64,000 nt of DNA from CADEEN01 sp963816315 (GCA_963816315.1 CAWFJZ010000032.1:343217-407216), one strand, 5' to 3'; positions 8,401-17,400 are shown, numbered from the stretch's first letter. Numbers and translations: made by a program. The notes: generated by a model from the sequence alone, not told the origin.

Positions 8401-11138
8401 ACAGCGTGGCGTCGCCGAGGATGTAGGTCGTGGACCAGATGTCGGTGAGGATGTTCATCACCATGCGCATGCCGGCGTCGTGCATCGGCGGCAGCTCGAT
8501 CAGCGAGGCGATCGTGCGCGGGCCGATCAGCGCTTCGATGTGCTCGATCTCGCGTGCCAGCGCGGCCTCCTTGTGCGCGTCGCTGTCGGGCAGCACCATG
8601 TCGAACAGCGCCAGGCCTTCGCGCGCGCTGGCCAGCGCATCGGCATAACGCGCCATGTTCTCGTACTGCACCATGCGCAGGCCGAACACGCCGGCGCGGT
8701 CGAGCGGGCCGTCGGCGTGCTGCAGCAGCGTGACCATCGCCTGCTCGGCACCGGCGAAGTCGCCGCTCAGGTACTTGCACTGCGCGGCCTCGAACCAGAG
8801 CGCGAACGCGAGTTCGTAGTGCGAGTGCCAGTGCGACTCGCGCAGCAGGCCGATGCCGGCGCCGAAGTAGGCCAGCGCCGAGCCGAAGGCCGAGGTCTGG
8901 CGCGCCTTGCGCCCGGCGCCGAGGTTCAGGCGCGCGAGTTCGAGCCGCTCGGCGCTCGACTCGATCAGCGCGGCGCCCTGGTTGAGGTGCGAGACGATGT
9001 CGAACAATTGCTCGTCGTAGGGCATCGGACCGTCGTTGCGCCAGCAGCAGCCGGCCCACCGACAGGTGCACATGAGGCCGCCGCTCGGGCGCGATGCGCG
9101 CGTAGGCGGCCTGCTGCACGCGGTCGTGCAGGAAGGCGAAGGCATGTTCGTCCTCGGCCACGATCAGGCCTTCGAGTTGCGCTTCGGCCAGATCGCTCAA
9201 CGTGGCGGGCAGGCTCTGCTCGCTCACCACCGCGAGCGTGCGCGCGTCGAAGCGGTGGCCCACGCAGGCCGCCAGCGTCAGCACGCTGCGCGTCACCGGC
9301 GCCAGGCGGTCGATCTTGCGGCTCATCAGGTCGGCCACGTTGTCGGTCGTGCCGGCCGCGGCGACGCGCTCGATCTTGCAGCCCCAGCTCGCGTGCTCGG
9401 CGTCGAAGGCGATCAGGCCGTCGCGGTGCAGCGCCATCAGGAACTGCGTCGTGAAAAACGGATTGCCCGCGGTCTTGGCCAGCAGCAGCTCGGCCAGCGG
9501 CGCGGCGTCGTCGGGCTGCACATGCAGCGTGTCGGCGGTGAGCTGCGTCAGTGCAGGCAACGTGAGCGGCGCCAGGTCGAGGCGCTCGATCGCCAGCCCC
9601 GCGTTCTGCAGCGCGGCCACGGTGGCGAGCAAGGGGTGGCCGGGCTCGACCTCGTTGTCGCGATAAGCACCCACCAGCAGCAAGTGGCGCAACGCCGGGC
9701 TCGACAGCATCGATTCGAGCAGTTGCAGCGACGCGCTGTCGGCCCATTGCAGGTCGTCGAGAAAGAGCACCAGCGGCTGCTCGGCGCTGGCCTGGCTGGC
9801 GATGAAATTCTGGAACGCCAGGCGCAGCCGGTTGTTGGCCTCGGCCGGCGGCAGCGGCGACGGCGGCGGCAACGGCTCCACCACGCCGAGCAACGCCGAC
9901 AACTCGGGGATCAGCGCGGCGACGGTCGAGACGTTGTCGCCGAGCGCGCGCGTCAGCCGCTCGCGCCGCCGCCCCAACTGCGGCGCCGGCTCGGCCAGCA
10001 GGCGCTGCACGAGCTGGCGCAGCGCCTGCGTCAGCGCGCGGTACGGCGCGTCGCCGGAGAGCTGCTCGAACTTGCCGCTGACGAACAGACCTTGCGCGCG
10101 CGCGGCCGGCTCGTGCAGCTCGCGGATCAGCGCCGTCTTGCCGACGCCGGCATAGCCGGCCACGAGCAGCAGACGCGCTCTGCCCTCGCGCGCGCGCTCG
10201 AACGCCGCGCGCAGCAGCGCACGTTCGGCGTCGCGCCCGTACAAACGCCGCGGCACCGAGAACTGCTCGGGCACGTCGCGCGCGCCGATCTCGAACGGCA
10301 GCACGCGGCCATGGCGGCCCCACTCCTGGCGGCAGCGCAGCAGATCGCGCTGCAGCGCCTGCTCGCTCTGATAGCGCTCCTCAGGCGCCTTGGCCAGCAG
10401 CTTCATCACGATCTGCGACAGCGCCAGCGGCAGCGCCGCGTCGAACTCGGTCGGCGCCTGCGGCACTTTGGCCACGTGAGCGTGCATCAGCGCCAGCGGG
10501 TCGGCGCTGTCGAACGGCAAGCGGCCGCACAGCAGTTCGTAGAGCAGCACGCCGAGCGAGTAGAAATCGCTGCGGTGGTCGCAGCCGTGGCCGATGCGCC
10601 CGCTGTACTCCGGTGCGGCATAGGCCAGGCGGCTGCGGTACAGGCGCGGCGACAGCGGCGCGGCGGCCTCGGCAGCGCCGCGCGCGGCGTCGCTGAAATC
10701 GGCCAGGCGGATGCGCCGCGCGGGGCCTTCGATCAGCACCGCTTGCGGACGCAAGCCGCGGTGCACGACGCCGCAGCGGTGCAGCTCGGCCAGCACCGAG
10801 GCGAGCTGGACGGCGTAGTCGAGCACCCAGCCGAGTGGCGGCGCGCCCTCGCGCATCGTCGCGGCCAAGGTCTTGGCGCCGTGGTCGTCGAGCACGAGCG
10901 CATCGGCGAGCAACGCCTGCGGTTGGGTGATGCTGTCGAGCGGCAGGTTGCGCAGCAACTCGAACTCACGCCCCAGCAGCGCGATGTCGGCAGCCAACGC
11001 TGCTGCCTCCAACGGGCGCTTCAGCAGCACGCTGGCGCCGTCGCCTTTTCGCCGCGCGCGGCAGAGCACGAATCGCTCGTCGCGAGCGAGTTCGTCTTGT
11101 TCGTTCGAATGCGCTGCCCCGAACCGCGAGCGCGTCAC
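5454..11138 (-). CDS. Giant hybrid sensor: kinase-like domain, AAA/TPR, GAF, histidine kinase
   Basis: About 1,900 residues after repair. In order: a protein-kinase-like domain (about 20-270), an AAA ATPase with P-loop GYAGVGKT (about 328), a long helical repeat region, two GAF domains, and a C-terminal histidine kinase with H-box VSHDLRSPLASL, N-box NLLENALAYTP and G-boxes DNGSGIG and GSGLGLAIV. The kinase-like domain has HRG where HRD is expected (126-128) and DFS for DFG (147-149), so it may be a pseudokinase. Six frame breaks lie at about 9030, 7995, 7968, 7893, 7660 and 7288; each is repaired by one GC pair and together they restore frame. Start is GTG 11138 without a clear ribosome site. 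Divergent from an OmpR-type regulator, its probable partner. Confidence 0.85.
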   Translation of the reverse strand: MTRSRFGAAHSNEQDELARDERFVLCRARRKGDGASVLLKRPLEAAALAADIALLGREFELLRNLPLDSITQPQALLADALVLDDHGAKTLAATMREGAPPLGWVLDYAVQLASVLAELHRCGVVHRGLRPQAVLIEGPARRIRLADFSDAARGAAEAAAPLSPRLYRSRLAYAAPEYSGRIGHGCDHRSDFYSLGVLLYELLCGRLPFDSADPLALMHAHVAKVPQAPTEFDAALPLALSQIVMKLLAKAPEERYQSEQALQRDLLRCRQEWGRHGRVLPFEIGARDVPEQFSVPRRLYGRDAERALLRAAFERAREGRARLLLVAGYAGVGKTALIRELHEPAARAQGLFVSGKFEQLSGDAPYRALTQALRQLVQRLLAEPAPQLGRRRERLTRALGDNVSTVAALIPELSALLGVVEPLPPPSPLPPAEANNRLRLAFQNFIASQASAEQPLVLFLDDLQWADSASLQLLESMLSSPALRHLLLVGAYRDNEVEPGHPLLATVAALQNAGLAIERLDLAPLTLPALTQLTADTLHVQPDDAAPLAELLLAKTAGNPFFTTQFLMALHRDGLIAFDAEHASWGCKIERVAAAGTTDNVADLMSRKIDRLAPVTRSVLTLAACVGHRFDARTLAVVSEQSLPATLSDLAEAQLEGLIVAEDEHAFAFLHDRVQQAAYARIAPERRPHVHLSVGRLLLAQRRSDALRRAIVRHRLAPQPGRRADRVERRAARTRAPEPRRRAQGAPDLGLRLGAGLLRRRHRPAARVALALALRTRVRALVRGRAVQVPERRLRRCRAGDGHAAAARRRPARPRRRVRPAHGAVREHGALCRCAGQRARRPGAVRHGAARQRRAQGGRAGTRDRAHRSADRPAHDRLADRAAADARRRHAHGDEHPHRHLVHDLHPRRRHAVAADLGAAGAPVAAAWAMRGVGLRLCHACHHAGPGAARLRSRVRLRQPGAAGQPALRRPPPPRQDPPAVPCPCEPVVPADAHLHRPRQGSLPQRPGQRRLSLCGLWRIDRIVAGHRLVSRPRRLRAQPGAQPRPRGHSCATPRSPTRLRMVMAWARALQGGTATALSLSHTRRRGLRRSRLHADLPRQPVLLDVPRHRAAAHRLPAGRCSAGAGRRDGGAAQRASAHGHDLERAVRCLGQPDAGREHRARGRCGSSATTGWRRCASRWRRSQCWRKVAPSTSAATGCCWVPSSNASAGATMRRSTATSRRLRRPMRRATCSSRPWPTSCSPPSGSAAATAASPRCTCARRWRITVPGVRRPRCGRCSIAMATCWAQHQRLHQPAVAFESLDVATIVKAAHAIAESVELEPLLERLLQIAIENAGARRGLLIEESSRDGVLQIVAEGRSDGSPVTLLRATSLQDEPARCSRAVVDYVGRTRASLVLGDAAEDERFAHDAYVAAARLKSVLCLPIVHQGEVSAILYLENDLARDAFSPQRIELIQILMAQGSISLANARLAHRMRQEMGERQRAEDTLRAIEAATAAVTGADFFRALVRNLARALQVRYAFVAECCTSAATGQPAARMRAFWKGDRFGTDLEYELSDTPCQQVLEGQTVHCADDVQTRYPEDGSLAWWGARSYLGMPLLGSDGAVIGHMAILDSRPLPDDAAARSVMGLCVGRAGAELERLKAAEGQERALAEVQVLRDRLQDENVYLRRELIANVSHDLRSPLASLRGYLETLLLKEQALSQADRRSYLEIALRQAQHLQTLITELFELARLDFEGYRIDAEPVQLGELARDVAQKLTLAAQTRQVELQLEIDPELGLARADIGLIERTLTNLLENALAYTPAGGRIVLSMREQDARVLLCVSDNGSGIGSADLPRIFERFYRADNKARTRDDKGSGLGLAIVKRIVELHGSEIRVDSAVGRGTTFRFDLPLA

Positions 11139-11298
11139 TCGTGGACGCGAGGTTCAAGTTGTTCTTTCGGCACGGCTGTCGAGCCCAAGACCATAGGCCT
11201 GTCGCGGATCGGGCGCAAGCGGCCGGCGCCGATGTGATCAAAATGTGAAAGTCACGGGACGCCGCTGCGACCACACCGCCTCACCCTCGACCCTGCCG

Positions 11299-12014
11299 AT
11301 GCAAGCCCACAAGCCCCGCCGCGTCCTGGTGATCGAAGACGACCGCGAAATCGCGGCGCTCGTGCGCCTGCACCTGCAAGACCTGGGCTGCGAGGTGGAC
11401 CTTGCCGACGACGGCGCTGCCGGCCTGGCGCGCGCCCAGGCGCAGCCTACGACCTGGTGATCCTCGACGTGATGCTGCCCGGCATGGACGGCCTCGAAAT
11501 CTGCAAGCGCCTGCGCGCCGGCGCCGACTACCTGCCGATCCTGATGACGACGTCGAAGGCTTCGGAGCTCGACCGCGTGCTCGGCCTCGAACTCGGCGCC
11601 GACGACTACCTGACCAAGCCCTTTTCCGTCGGCGAGCTGGTGGCGCGCGTGAAGGCGATCTTTCGCCGCGTCGATGCGATGGCTGCCGCGGCGGCCAAGC
11701 CGCCGCCGGCCGCACTCAGTGCGGGCGAGCTGTCGATCGACCTCAGCCGCCGCGTCGTCACGCTGGCCGGCCGCCCGGTGGAGCTGACGGCCAAGGAGTT
11801 CGACCTGCTGGCCCACTTTGCGGCGCATCCGGGCCGCGTCTTCAACCGCGCGCAGTTGCTCGACAAGGTCTGGGGCTACTCGAACATCGGCTACGAGCAC
11901 ACGGTCAACTCGCACATCAACCGGCTGCGCGCCAAGATCGAGCAAGACCCGGCCAAGCCGCGCTACATCCTCACCGTGTGGAGCGTGGGCTACAAGTTCG
12001 CCGAGTTCGAGTGA
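11299..12014 (+). CDS. OmpR/PhoB-type response regulator
   Basis: A two-domain regulator of about 239 residues: receiver with acidic pair EDD near residue 12, phosphoacceptor Asp in VILDVMLPGMDGL and Lys in DYLTKPFSVGEL, then a winged-helix DNA-binding domain (VELTAKEFDLLAHFA, and GYEHTVNSHINRLRAKIE). One frame break at about 11446 is repaired by a single G (giving QAQAYDLVILD); this is not the GC-pair type seen elsewhere. Start may be ATG 11299 or GTG 11245; neither has a clear ribosome site. Divergent from the giant sensor kinase, from which it probably receives phosphate. Confidence 0.85.
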
Positions 12015-12015
12015 G

Positions 12016-12636
12016 TCACCGCTGCGCGGCAAACCAGCGCTGCTCCAGCAGCAGGCGCAGCTTCATGCGCGCGCGGTGCAGCATGACGTGGCAGTTGTCG
12101 GCCGTGATGCCGAGCACGTCGCAGATCTCGCTGACCTCGAGGCCCATCATCTCGCGCATCTTGAAAGCGTGCGCGCAGTTGGGCGGCAGGCAGGCCAGGC
12201 AGCCTTCGAGCACCTGGTAGAACTCGCGCCGGTCCAGTGCCGCTTCGGGGTCGCCCCAGGGCTTGGGTGCGTGGCGCCAGTGGCCGTCCGCCGTGAACAT
12301 CGCATGGGTCTCGTCTTGCAATTCGTCGTCGGGCGCGGTCTCGCACAGCGGCTCGCGCGACTGGCGGCGGTAGGTATCGACGATCTTGTGTTTGAGGATG
12401 CCGTGCAGCCAGGTGCTGGCCGATGAGCGGCCGGAAAAACCTGTTGTCGAGGCCAGGGCGGCGGTCAAGGTGTCCTGCACAGCGTCTTCGGCGTCGGCCG
12501 CGTTGCGCAGCCAGCGCCGCGCGTATTTGCTCAGCACCACGCGGTAGCGTTCGAGTTCCGTCGGGCGCACGCGGGTGCCGCTCTCGTCGGGCTTGCTGCT
12601 GTCGGAACTGCGCATCGCGGCTGCTGCCGAACCCAT
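12016..12636 (-). CDS. ECF-type sigma-70 factor
   Basis: A 206-residue extracytoplasmic-function sigma factor. Region 2 is seen as AEDAVQDTLTAAL and STWLHGILKHKIVDTYRR, region 4 as MMGLEVSEICDVLGITADNC-HVMLHRARMKLR. ATG 12636 has AGGAG eight bases upstream, deciding against longer starts. It ends 2 bp from the response regulator end (convergent). No anti-sigma gene sits next to it, so the inducing signal cannot be read from context. The insertion between regions 2 and 4 (an ETAPDDELQDETHAMF-type linker) is longer than in RpoE. Confidence 0.85.
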   Translation of the reverse strand: MGSAAAAMRSSDSSKPDESGTRVRPTELERYRVVLSKYARRWLRNAADAEDAVQDTLTAALASTTGFSGRSSASTWLHGILKHKIVDTYRRQSREPLCETAPDDELQDETHAMFTADGHWRHAPKPWGDPEAALDRREFYQVLEGCLACLPPNCAHAFKMREMMGLEVSEICDVLGITADNCHVMLHRARMKLRLLLEQRWFAAQR

Positions 12637-12805
12637 GACCTTGCTCCTGTTGCGGCGCCCCCGCGCCGTGACGATGCGGATTGGGCCCCAGCGGCGTCGC
12701 GCACGGCTCACGGAAAGATCAATCTTTGATCACGGCGGCGCGGCTTGTGGACACCCGGTGACGGCGCTACGCTTGCCTTCCCCCGCCTCGCGTGAACAGG
12801 CCTCG

Positions 12806-13675
12806 ATGCCCGTCAACACCGCTTCGAAGACAGCCTTCGTGCTGGCCGGCGGCGGCAGTTTGGGCGCCGTCGAGGTCGGCATGTTGCGCGCGTTGGCGGC
12901 CGTCGGTGTGCGGCCGGACCTGATCGTCGGCGCCTCGGCCGGCGCGATCAACGGCGCGCACTTCGCGGCCGATCCGTCACCGGCCGGTGTGTCGAAGCTG
13001 GAGCAGGTCTGGCGCGGCATCACGCGCCGCGACGTCATGCCGCTCGGCCTGCGCGACCTGCTGCGCATCGCCTGGCGGCGCGAGTACATGGTCGATCCGT
13101 CGGGCCTGCGCCGGCTGCTCGAAAAGCACATCGGCTACCGGCGGCTCGAAGAGGCCGCGGTGCCGATGCATGTCGTCGCCACGGACCGCCTGCTCGGCAG
13201 CGAGGTGCTGCTGTCGTCGGGCTCGGTGGTCGATGCGGTGCTGGCGAGCACGGCGATCCCGGGCGTGTTCCCGCCGGTGCGCATCGACGGCCGCGAGCTG
13301 ATCGATGGCGGCGTGGCCAACAACACGCCGATCTCCACTGCCATCCGCCTCGGCGCGCAGCGCCTCATCGTGCTGCCGACCGGCTTTGCCTGCGCGTTGA
13401 AGCGCGTGCCGGGCGGCGCCATCGGCCAGGCGCTGCACGCGCTGTCGCTGCTGGTCGCGCGGCAACTGGTGCACGACATCGAGCGCTATGCAGGCGCCGC
13501 CGCACTGCACGTCGTGCCGCCGCTGTGCCCGGTGGACAGCTCGCCGTACGACTACTCGGCCTGCGCGCCGCTGATCGAACGCTCCGCGCGCACGACACAC
13601 GAGTGGATCGAGCGCGGCGGCCTGGAGCGCAGCGAAGGCGTGCCGCACGAGATGGTCGAGCACACGCACGCTTGA
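12806..13675 (+). CDS. Patatin-like phospholipase
   Basis: A 289-residue protein of the bacterial patatin family. Seen: oxyanion-hole GGGSLG (15-20), nucleophile GASAG with Ser44, and catalytic Asp in DGGVANNTPI. These form the Ser-Asp dyad of lipid acyl hydrolases. No signal peptide or membrane segment is evident, so the protein is probably cytoplasmic or peripherally membrane-bound. ATG 12806 begins just before the conserved core; longer frames upstream are unlikely. Divergent from the sigma factor gene with a 169-bp gap that should hold both promoters. Confidence 0.85.
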   Translation: MPVNTASKTAFVLAGGGSLGAVEVGMLRALAAVGVRPDLIVGASAGAINGAHFAADPSPAGVSKLEQVWRGITRRDVMPLGLRDLLRIAWRREYMVDPSGLRRLLEKHIGYRRLEEAAVPMHVVATDRLLGSEVLLSSGSVVDAVLASTAIPGVFPPVRIDGRELIDGGVANNTPISTAIRLGAQRLIVLPTGFACALKRVPGGAIGQALHALSLLVARQLVHDIERYAGAAALHVVPPLCPVDSSPYDYSACAPLIERSARTTHEWIERGGLERSEGVPHEMVEHTHA

Positions 13676-13699
13676 GCCGCGCGCCGGCCCGAAGCCGCG

Positions 13700-13846
13700 T
13701 CAGCGCTTGTCGCTGCCTTTTTTTGAAGCCGACGCGGGCGGCTCCTCCTTCTTCGGCTGATCCCCGATCACGCCCTTCAAAGGACAGACCGAATACGCGG
13801 GGCATTTCTTGCAACCCACGGCGATGGCAATCGGGCAAAGGGTCAT
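13700..13846 (-). CDS. 48-residue cysteine-rich small protein
   Basis: A short gene starting at ATG 13846 with a good GGAGA site just upstream. The protein opens MTLCPIAIAVGCKKCPAYSV and has four cysteines at 4, 12, 15 and 21 (CX7CX2CX5C), followed by a Lys/Glu/Pro-rich tail. The spacing resembles a small metal-binding knuckle. Function unknown. It sits in the gap between a patatin and a haloperoxidase-like gene, on the same strand as the latter. Confidence 0.7.
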   Translation of the reverse strand: MTLCPIAIAVGCKKCPAYSVCPLKGVIGDQPKKEEPPASASKKGSDKR

Positions 13847-13906
13847 GAGGGGTCTCCTGTTTTTGGGCGCGTCGCCGAGTGTGCGCTTTTCGAGAGCCGC
13901 GCGCCC

Positions 13907-15238
13907 TCACCGCCGCGTCTTCAACTCCAGCACCCGCTCCGCCACGCACCGCCCCTGCGTCTGCCCGCCCGCAACCGCGCTGCGGAAATGAATCCCCGCA
14001 TACAGCCGCGACAGCGCCGCTTCTTCTGCCGCCGCGGCAAAACTGGTGAACGCGCGCGGGCCCCAGCCGCGGTCGTTGTGCGCGTTGTCGGTGAACGCCG
14101 TCTGCGCGCCGAACATCTTGGACAGCACCGCGGCGGCCGCCGCCGACTGCACCGAGTGACCCGACGGGTACTCGGGAAACGGGGGGGTGTTCATCAGTTG
14201 CGGCGTCCAGTTGCTGTCGATGAACAACTGCACGTAGGTCACCGGGCGCAGCAGGTTGATCTGGTACTTGCTGCGCCAGGCAGCGATGAAGGCATCGTTC
14301 ATCGCCAGCGTCAGGCGCGCATAGGCTTCGGCGGATTCAGCCAGTGTGGCCTTGCGGGCCTTCAGCACATCGCCGGCGATGTGCACCCAATGCCCCGCCG
14401 GCGTCGGCGTCTTGCCCGGGTCGTCGGCCCAGTAGAGCGCGAACTGGCGCTGCGCCTGCGTGGCCGCGTTGGCAATGCGCCAGACCTCCTCGGCTTCCTT
14501 GTAGAAAGGCGATCCGTTGGCTTCCGAATACGGCGGCGGCGCCGGCGCCGGGCAGGCGTCGCTACCCTTCAAGACGAACGGCCGGTTCTCGCCCCACCAT
14601 GGCAACAGCGCCGGCGCGAAGCTGGGCGGCGTGGCGCTCCACTGCCCCGCGCCGCTCGGCGGCACGTAGTTGCTCTGCGAGCGGCGCAGCGGCCCCCAGG
14701 CTTCGTGGCCGCCGTCGGTGCGGGCCCAGGTCATCAGCGCCATCGCCATCAGCTTGCCGAAACTCTCGGAGCGTTGCGTGATCTCGGCCGTGACGCTGGC
14801 CGGGTCGAACTCCTGCGAATATTTCAACGGCAGGTTGCGCTCCAGCAGGTCGATGCGCGTCTTGTTCTCCGCGCTCGCGGTCGGGAACATCATGCGTGTC
14901 ATCGCCGCCAGCGAGGCGTTGGCCACGGTGGGCCAGTGCAGCACCTCGTCGGGCTGCGCCCAGGGCAGGGAGTCGAGTTCGTTCAACTGGCCGGCCAGGC
15001 TGCGGTGGCTCGGCATGCCCGGCACCACCGACTCGTACAGCGCCAGGCCGAGGTAGCCGAGCGTGCGCGCGGCCACCGGCGGGCTGAAGCCGGGCGTCTG
15101 CTGGATGAGCTGCAGGTCGAGCTGGAACCAGTCGATAGCGACGTTGGCGCTGAACTTCGAAGCGTCGGGTGCGGGCTGCGCGCGAGCAGCGAGAGCGGCG
15201 CACGCGAGCAGCACAACGACGAGCAGGCGCTTCGTCAT
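13907..15238 (-). CDS. Exported vanadium haloperoxidase/PAP2-like protein
   Basis: A 443-residue protein with a signal peptide (RLLVVVLLACAALAARA). The three phosphate/vanadate-binding motifs are visible: KX6RP as KYQINLLRP, PSGH in EYPSGHS, and SRX5H in SRLYAGIH. The acidic residue four positions after the last His in phosphatases is not present (HFRSA), which favours a haloperoxidase-like rather than phosphatase reading. Probably periplasmic. Upstream gene is the parDE remnant on the same strand, 3 bp away. The real substrate is unknown. Confidence 0.75.
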   Translation of the reverse strand: MTKRLLVVVLLACAALAARAQPAPDASKFSANVAIDWFQLDLQLIQQTPGFSPPVAARTLGYLGLALYESVVPGMPSHRSLAGQLNELDSLPWAQPDEVLHWPTVANASLAAMTRMMFPTASAENKTRIDLLERNLPLKYSQEFDPASVTAEITQRSESFGKLMAMALMTWARTDGGHEAWGPLRRSQSNYVPPSGAGQWSATPPSFAPALLPWWGENRPFVLKGSDACPAPAPPPYSEANGSPFYKEAEEVWRIANAATQAQRQFALYWADDPGKTPTPAGHWVHIAGDVLKARKATLAESAEAYARLTLAMNDAFIAAWRSKYQINLLRPVTYVQLFIDSNWTPQLMNTPPFPEYPSGHSVQSAAAAAVLSKMFGAQTAFTDNAHNDRGWGPRAFTSFAAAAEEAALSRLYAGIHFRSAVAGGQTQGRCVAERVLELKTRR

Positions 15239-15240
15239 CG

Positions 15241-15433
15241 TCACGGCGCCTTGTCTTCGTTGCTGCCCAGTTCCGCTTCGTAGTTCCTGCCGCCGTAGTA
15301 CACGCCGAGAATCGACACTGGCCTCGGTGTACCGGGCCGAGACATCGGGCGACCCTTGCAGGGCGATGTACTCGAACAACTCAACGAGATCGTCTTCGGC
15401 CTCCGGCGCGAAGACCACGTTGTAGGTTTTCAC
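15241..15433 (-). pseudogene. parE: ParE/RelE-type toxin, internally deleted remnant
   Basis: The N-terminal 38 codons (GTG start 15433, KTYNVVFAPEAEDDLVELFE, a RelE/ParE opening) join directly to the last 25 codons in a different frame (SILGVYYGGRNYEAEL, the family's C-terminal strand). About 30-35 central codons, including the basic residues for target binding, are gone. The GTG overlaps the antitoxin stop codon as GTGA, the usual toxin-antitoxin arrangement. Unlike the other broken frames in this window, restoring one dinucleotide does not repair it, so it is probably inactive. Confidence 0.7.
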
Positions 15434-15708
15434 GCCTTCGCAGAAGCGCTGCGCTGTGCTGCGGCAAGGCGCTCGCGAACCTTGGCGGCAGTTGCCGCGC
15501 GTCCCGGCGCCTTCTTCAGTCCATCGTACGCAGCCGCCACCCGGGTGCGCAGCCATGAATCGACGGCCTGGTCACGTGCCATCAGTGCGCGCAGCCCGTC
15601 GCGGATCACTTCGCTCTCGGTGGCGTACTCGCCCGAGGCCACTTTGGCTCGCACGGTTTCGGCCATTTCATTGGGCAGAGTGATGCTGAATTGCTGGGTC
15701 GAGCGCAT
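15430..15708 (-). CDS. parD: ParD-like ribbon-helix-helix antitoxin
   Basis: A 92-residue protein whose start, STQQFSITLPNEMAETVRAK, is the beta-strand and first helix of a ribbon-helix-helix fold, followed by YATESEVIRDGLRALMAR (second helix). The C-terminal half would wrap the toxin. ATG 15708 has GAGG upstream. Its stop overlaps the toxin start. RHH antitoxins usually repress their own promoter, here in the 61-bp gap before the FG-GAP gene. It appears intact although its toxin is not. Confidence 0.85.
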   Translation of the reverse strand: MRSTQQFSITLPNEMAETVRAKVASGEYATESEVIRDGLRALMARDQAVDSWLRTRVAAAYDGLKKAPGRAATAAKVRERLAAAQRSASAKA

Positions 15709-15769
15709 GGGACCAACCTCCGTCGGAGTAGGATTTAATCATACGCTCCGTGTGCTGGCAGCCACGATG

Positions 15770-17400
15770 TCATGGTGCCTTCCAGGCATTCACACCGGCT
15801 TGCCGATCGACGCTGTAGAAGGCGTCCGCCGCGACGCTCTGCCACGCGCTCCACTCGCCGTGCGGCCACTGCACGCGCAGCTTCACGGCCGTTGAGTCGC
15901 CGAGGCCGAAGTGCATCCAGCCCAGATGCCCGCTGGCGTGGCCGCCACCGACGGTGAGTTCCTGGCGCACCACACGGCCCTTTCCTGGTTCACCGAGATC
16001 GACCTCGACCCAGGCGCCGATCGCATCGCGGTTGCCGCCTTGCTGGCGCAGGCGCAGTTGCAGCCAGTGGCCCATCGGCAACGGCCGCGCGGCGCTGCCG
16101 GCGCCGACGTTGCGCCACAGTTGCGCCTTGTCCCAGCGGTTGACCACCAGCATGTCGAGCAGGCCGTCGCCGTTCAGATCGACGAGCATGCCGCCGCGGC
16201 CGCGACGGAAGCTCGCCACACCCGCAAGCTGGCCGGCTTCGGCAAACGTGCCGTCGGCCCGTTGCAGCAGCAGGTTGTTCGGGTCCTGCGCGGCAAAGTC
16301 GGGCATCGACGAGATGTTGCCCTTGACGATGAACAGGTCCGCGAGGCCGTCGTGATTCACGTCGGCGAACTGCGCGTGCCAGGCGGTGGACGGGTGCACG
16401 TCGCCGCCGATGTAGGGACGGTGCGCGGTGGCGCCGCGCTTGAAGGCGATGTCGCGGTAGCTCGGCCTCGCTGCACCTGCTTCGAGCTGCTGCAGCTTGT
16501 TGTCGGACATGCTGGTGAGAAAGACTTCGGGCAAGCCGTCGCCATCGAGGTCGTGGCTGGCGATGCCCATGCCCCAGATCTGCAGCGGCTTCCAACCCTG
16601 CTCAGGCGTGTACAGCTTCGGTGCCGCGCCCGGTGCCAATTGCCACAACTGTTCCTGCCCGCCCTTGTAGTACTCGCGGTCGTTGCTGACGCGTAAGCCC
16701 GGCTCGCCGCTGCGGTTCCAGTCGGAGAACAGCATCGACAGCGCGCAGTGGCCCGGCGTGAGCGGCAGACGTCGCCGCGTAGCCACCGCCCTCAGCCGAT
16801 GCCGGGCGCCACAGGCCCGCGGGCGTGCAACTGCCCCACGGGAACTCGGGCTTGCCGCGATCGACATACGTGCCGATGGCCAGCGTCGGCCAGCCCTGCC
16901 CGCGCTCCCACGTCGCTGCGAACGCGCTGTGCCAGGCGTTGCTGCTGGCGAATTTCCACTTGCTCGTTGGCGCGCTCGAAGCGGCAGCCGCCGAGGCCGC
17001 GAAAGATCTGCACCTCGCCGACGCGCAGCACCACGAGGTCGGCGTTGCCGTCGCCGTCGATGTCGATCGGGTAGGCGCCGATGGCGTTCGTCAGCTCGAG
17101 CCCCGAGCGCTCTTCGACCAGCTTGATCGCGCCGCCGCGCGCGCTCTTGTTGCGATAGAGCTTGGCCTTGTTGACTCCCGCCGTGACGTAGATCTCCGGC
17201 AGGCCGTCCCCGTCGCAATCGAAGGTGGCCACGCCGCCGCCGACCAGGTATTCGGCTTCGCCGTCGAAGCGGCTGTTGAAGCCGGCGGTGTCGGTCTCTT
17301 CGACGAAGCGCGGCACCGGCGGCATCGCGGCGTCGGTCTGCGCTGCGACATGACAGGCGACGGCGCCCAGCGCCACCGCGATCGCTCGCGCAGCCGTCAC
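15770..17400 (-). CDS. Exported FG-GAP/CRTAC1-like protein with ASPIC/UnbV end
   Basis: After repair about 544 residues: signal peptide (ending CHVAAQ), then several calcium-binding DxDGDG blades typical of a beta-propeller: FDCDGDGLPEIYV, DIDGDGNADLVVLR, DLDGDGLPEVFLT, DVNHDGLADLFIV, DLNGDGLLDMLVV. The C-terminus (NRDAIGAWVEVDL, LHFGLG-like HFGLGDSTAV) is the ASPIC/UnbV domain. Two frame breaks, near 16960 and 16770, are each fixed by a GC pair. Its GTG start overlaps the stop of the sugar ABC ATPase as GTGA, so it is co-translated with a xylose-type uptake system. Probably periplasmic or surface-exposed; the binding partner is unknown. Confidence 0.8.

Noticed and set aside
7280..9040. Separate short genes within the sensor region
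   Set aside because: The fragments in different frames join into one continuous family sequence when GC pairs are restored.
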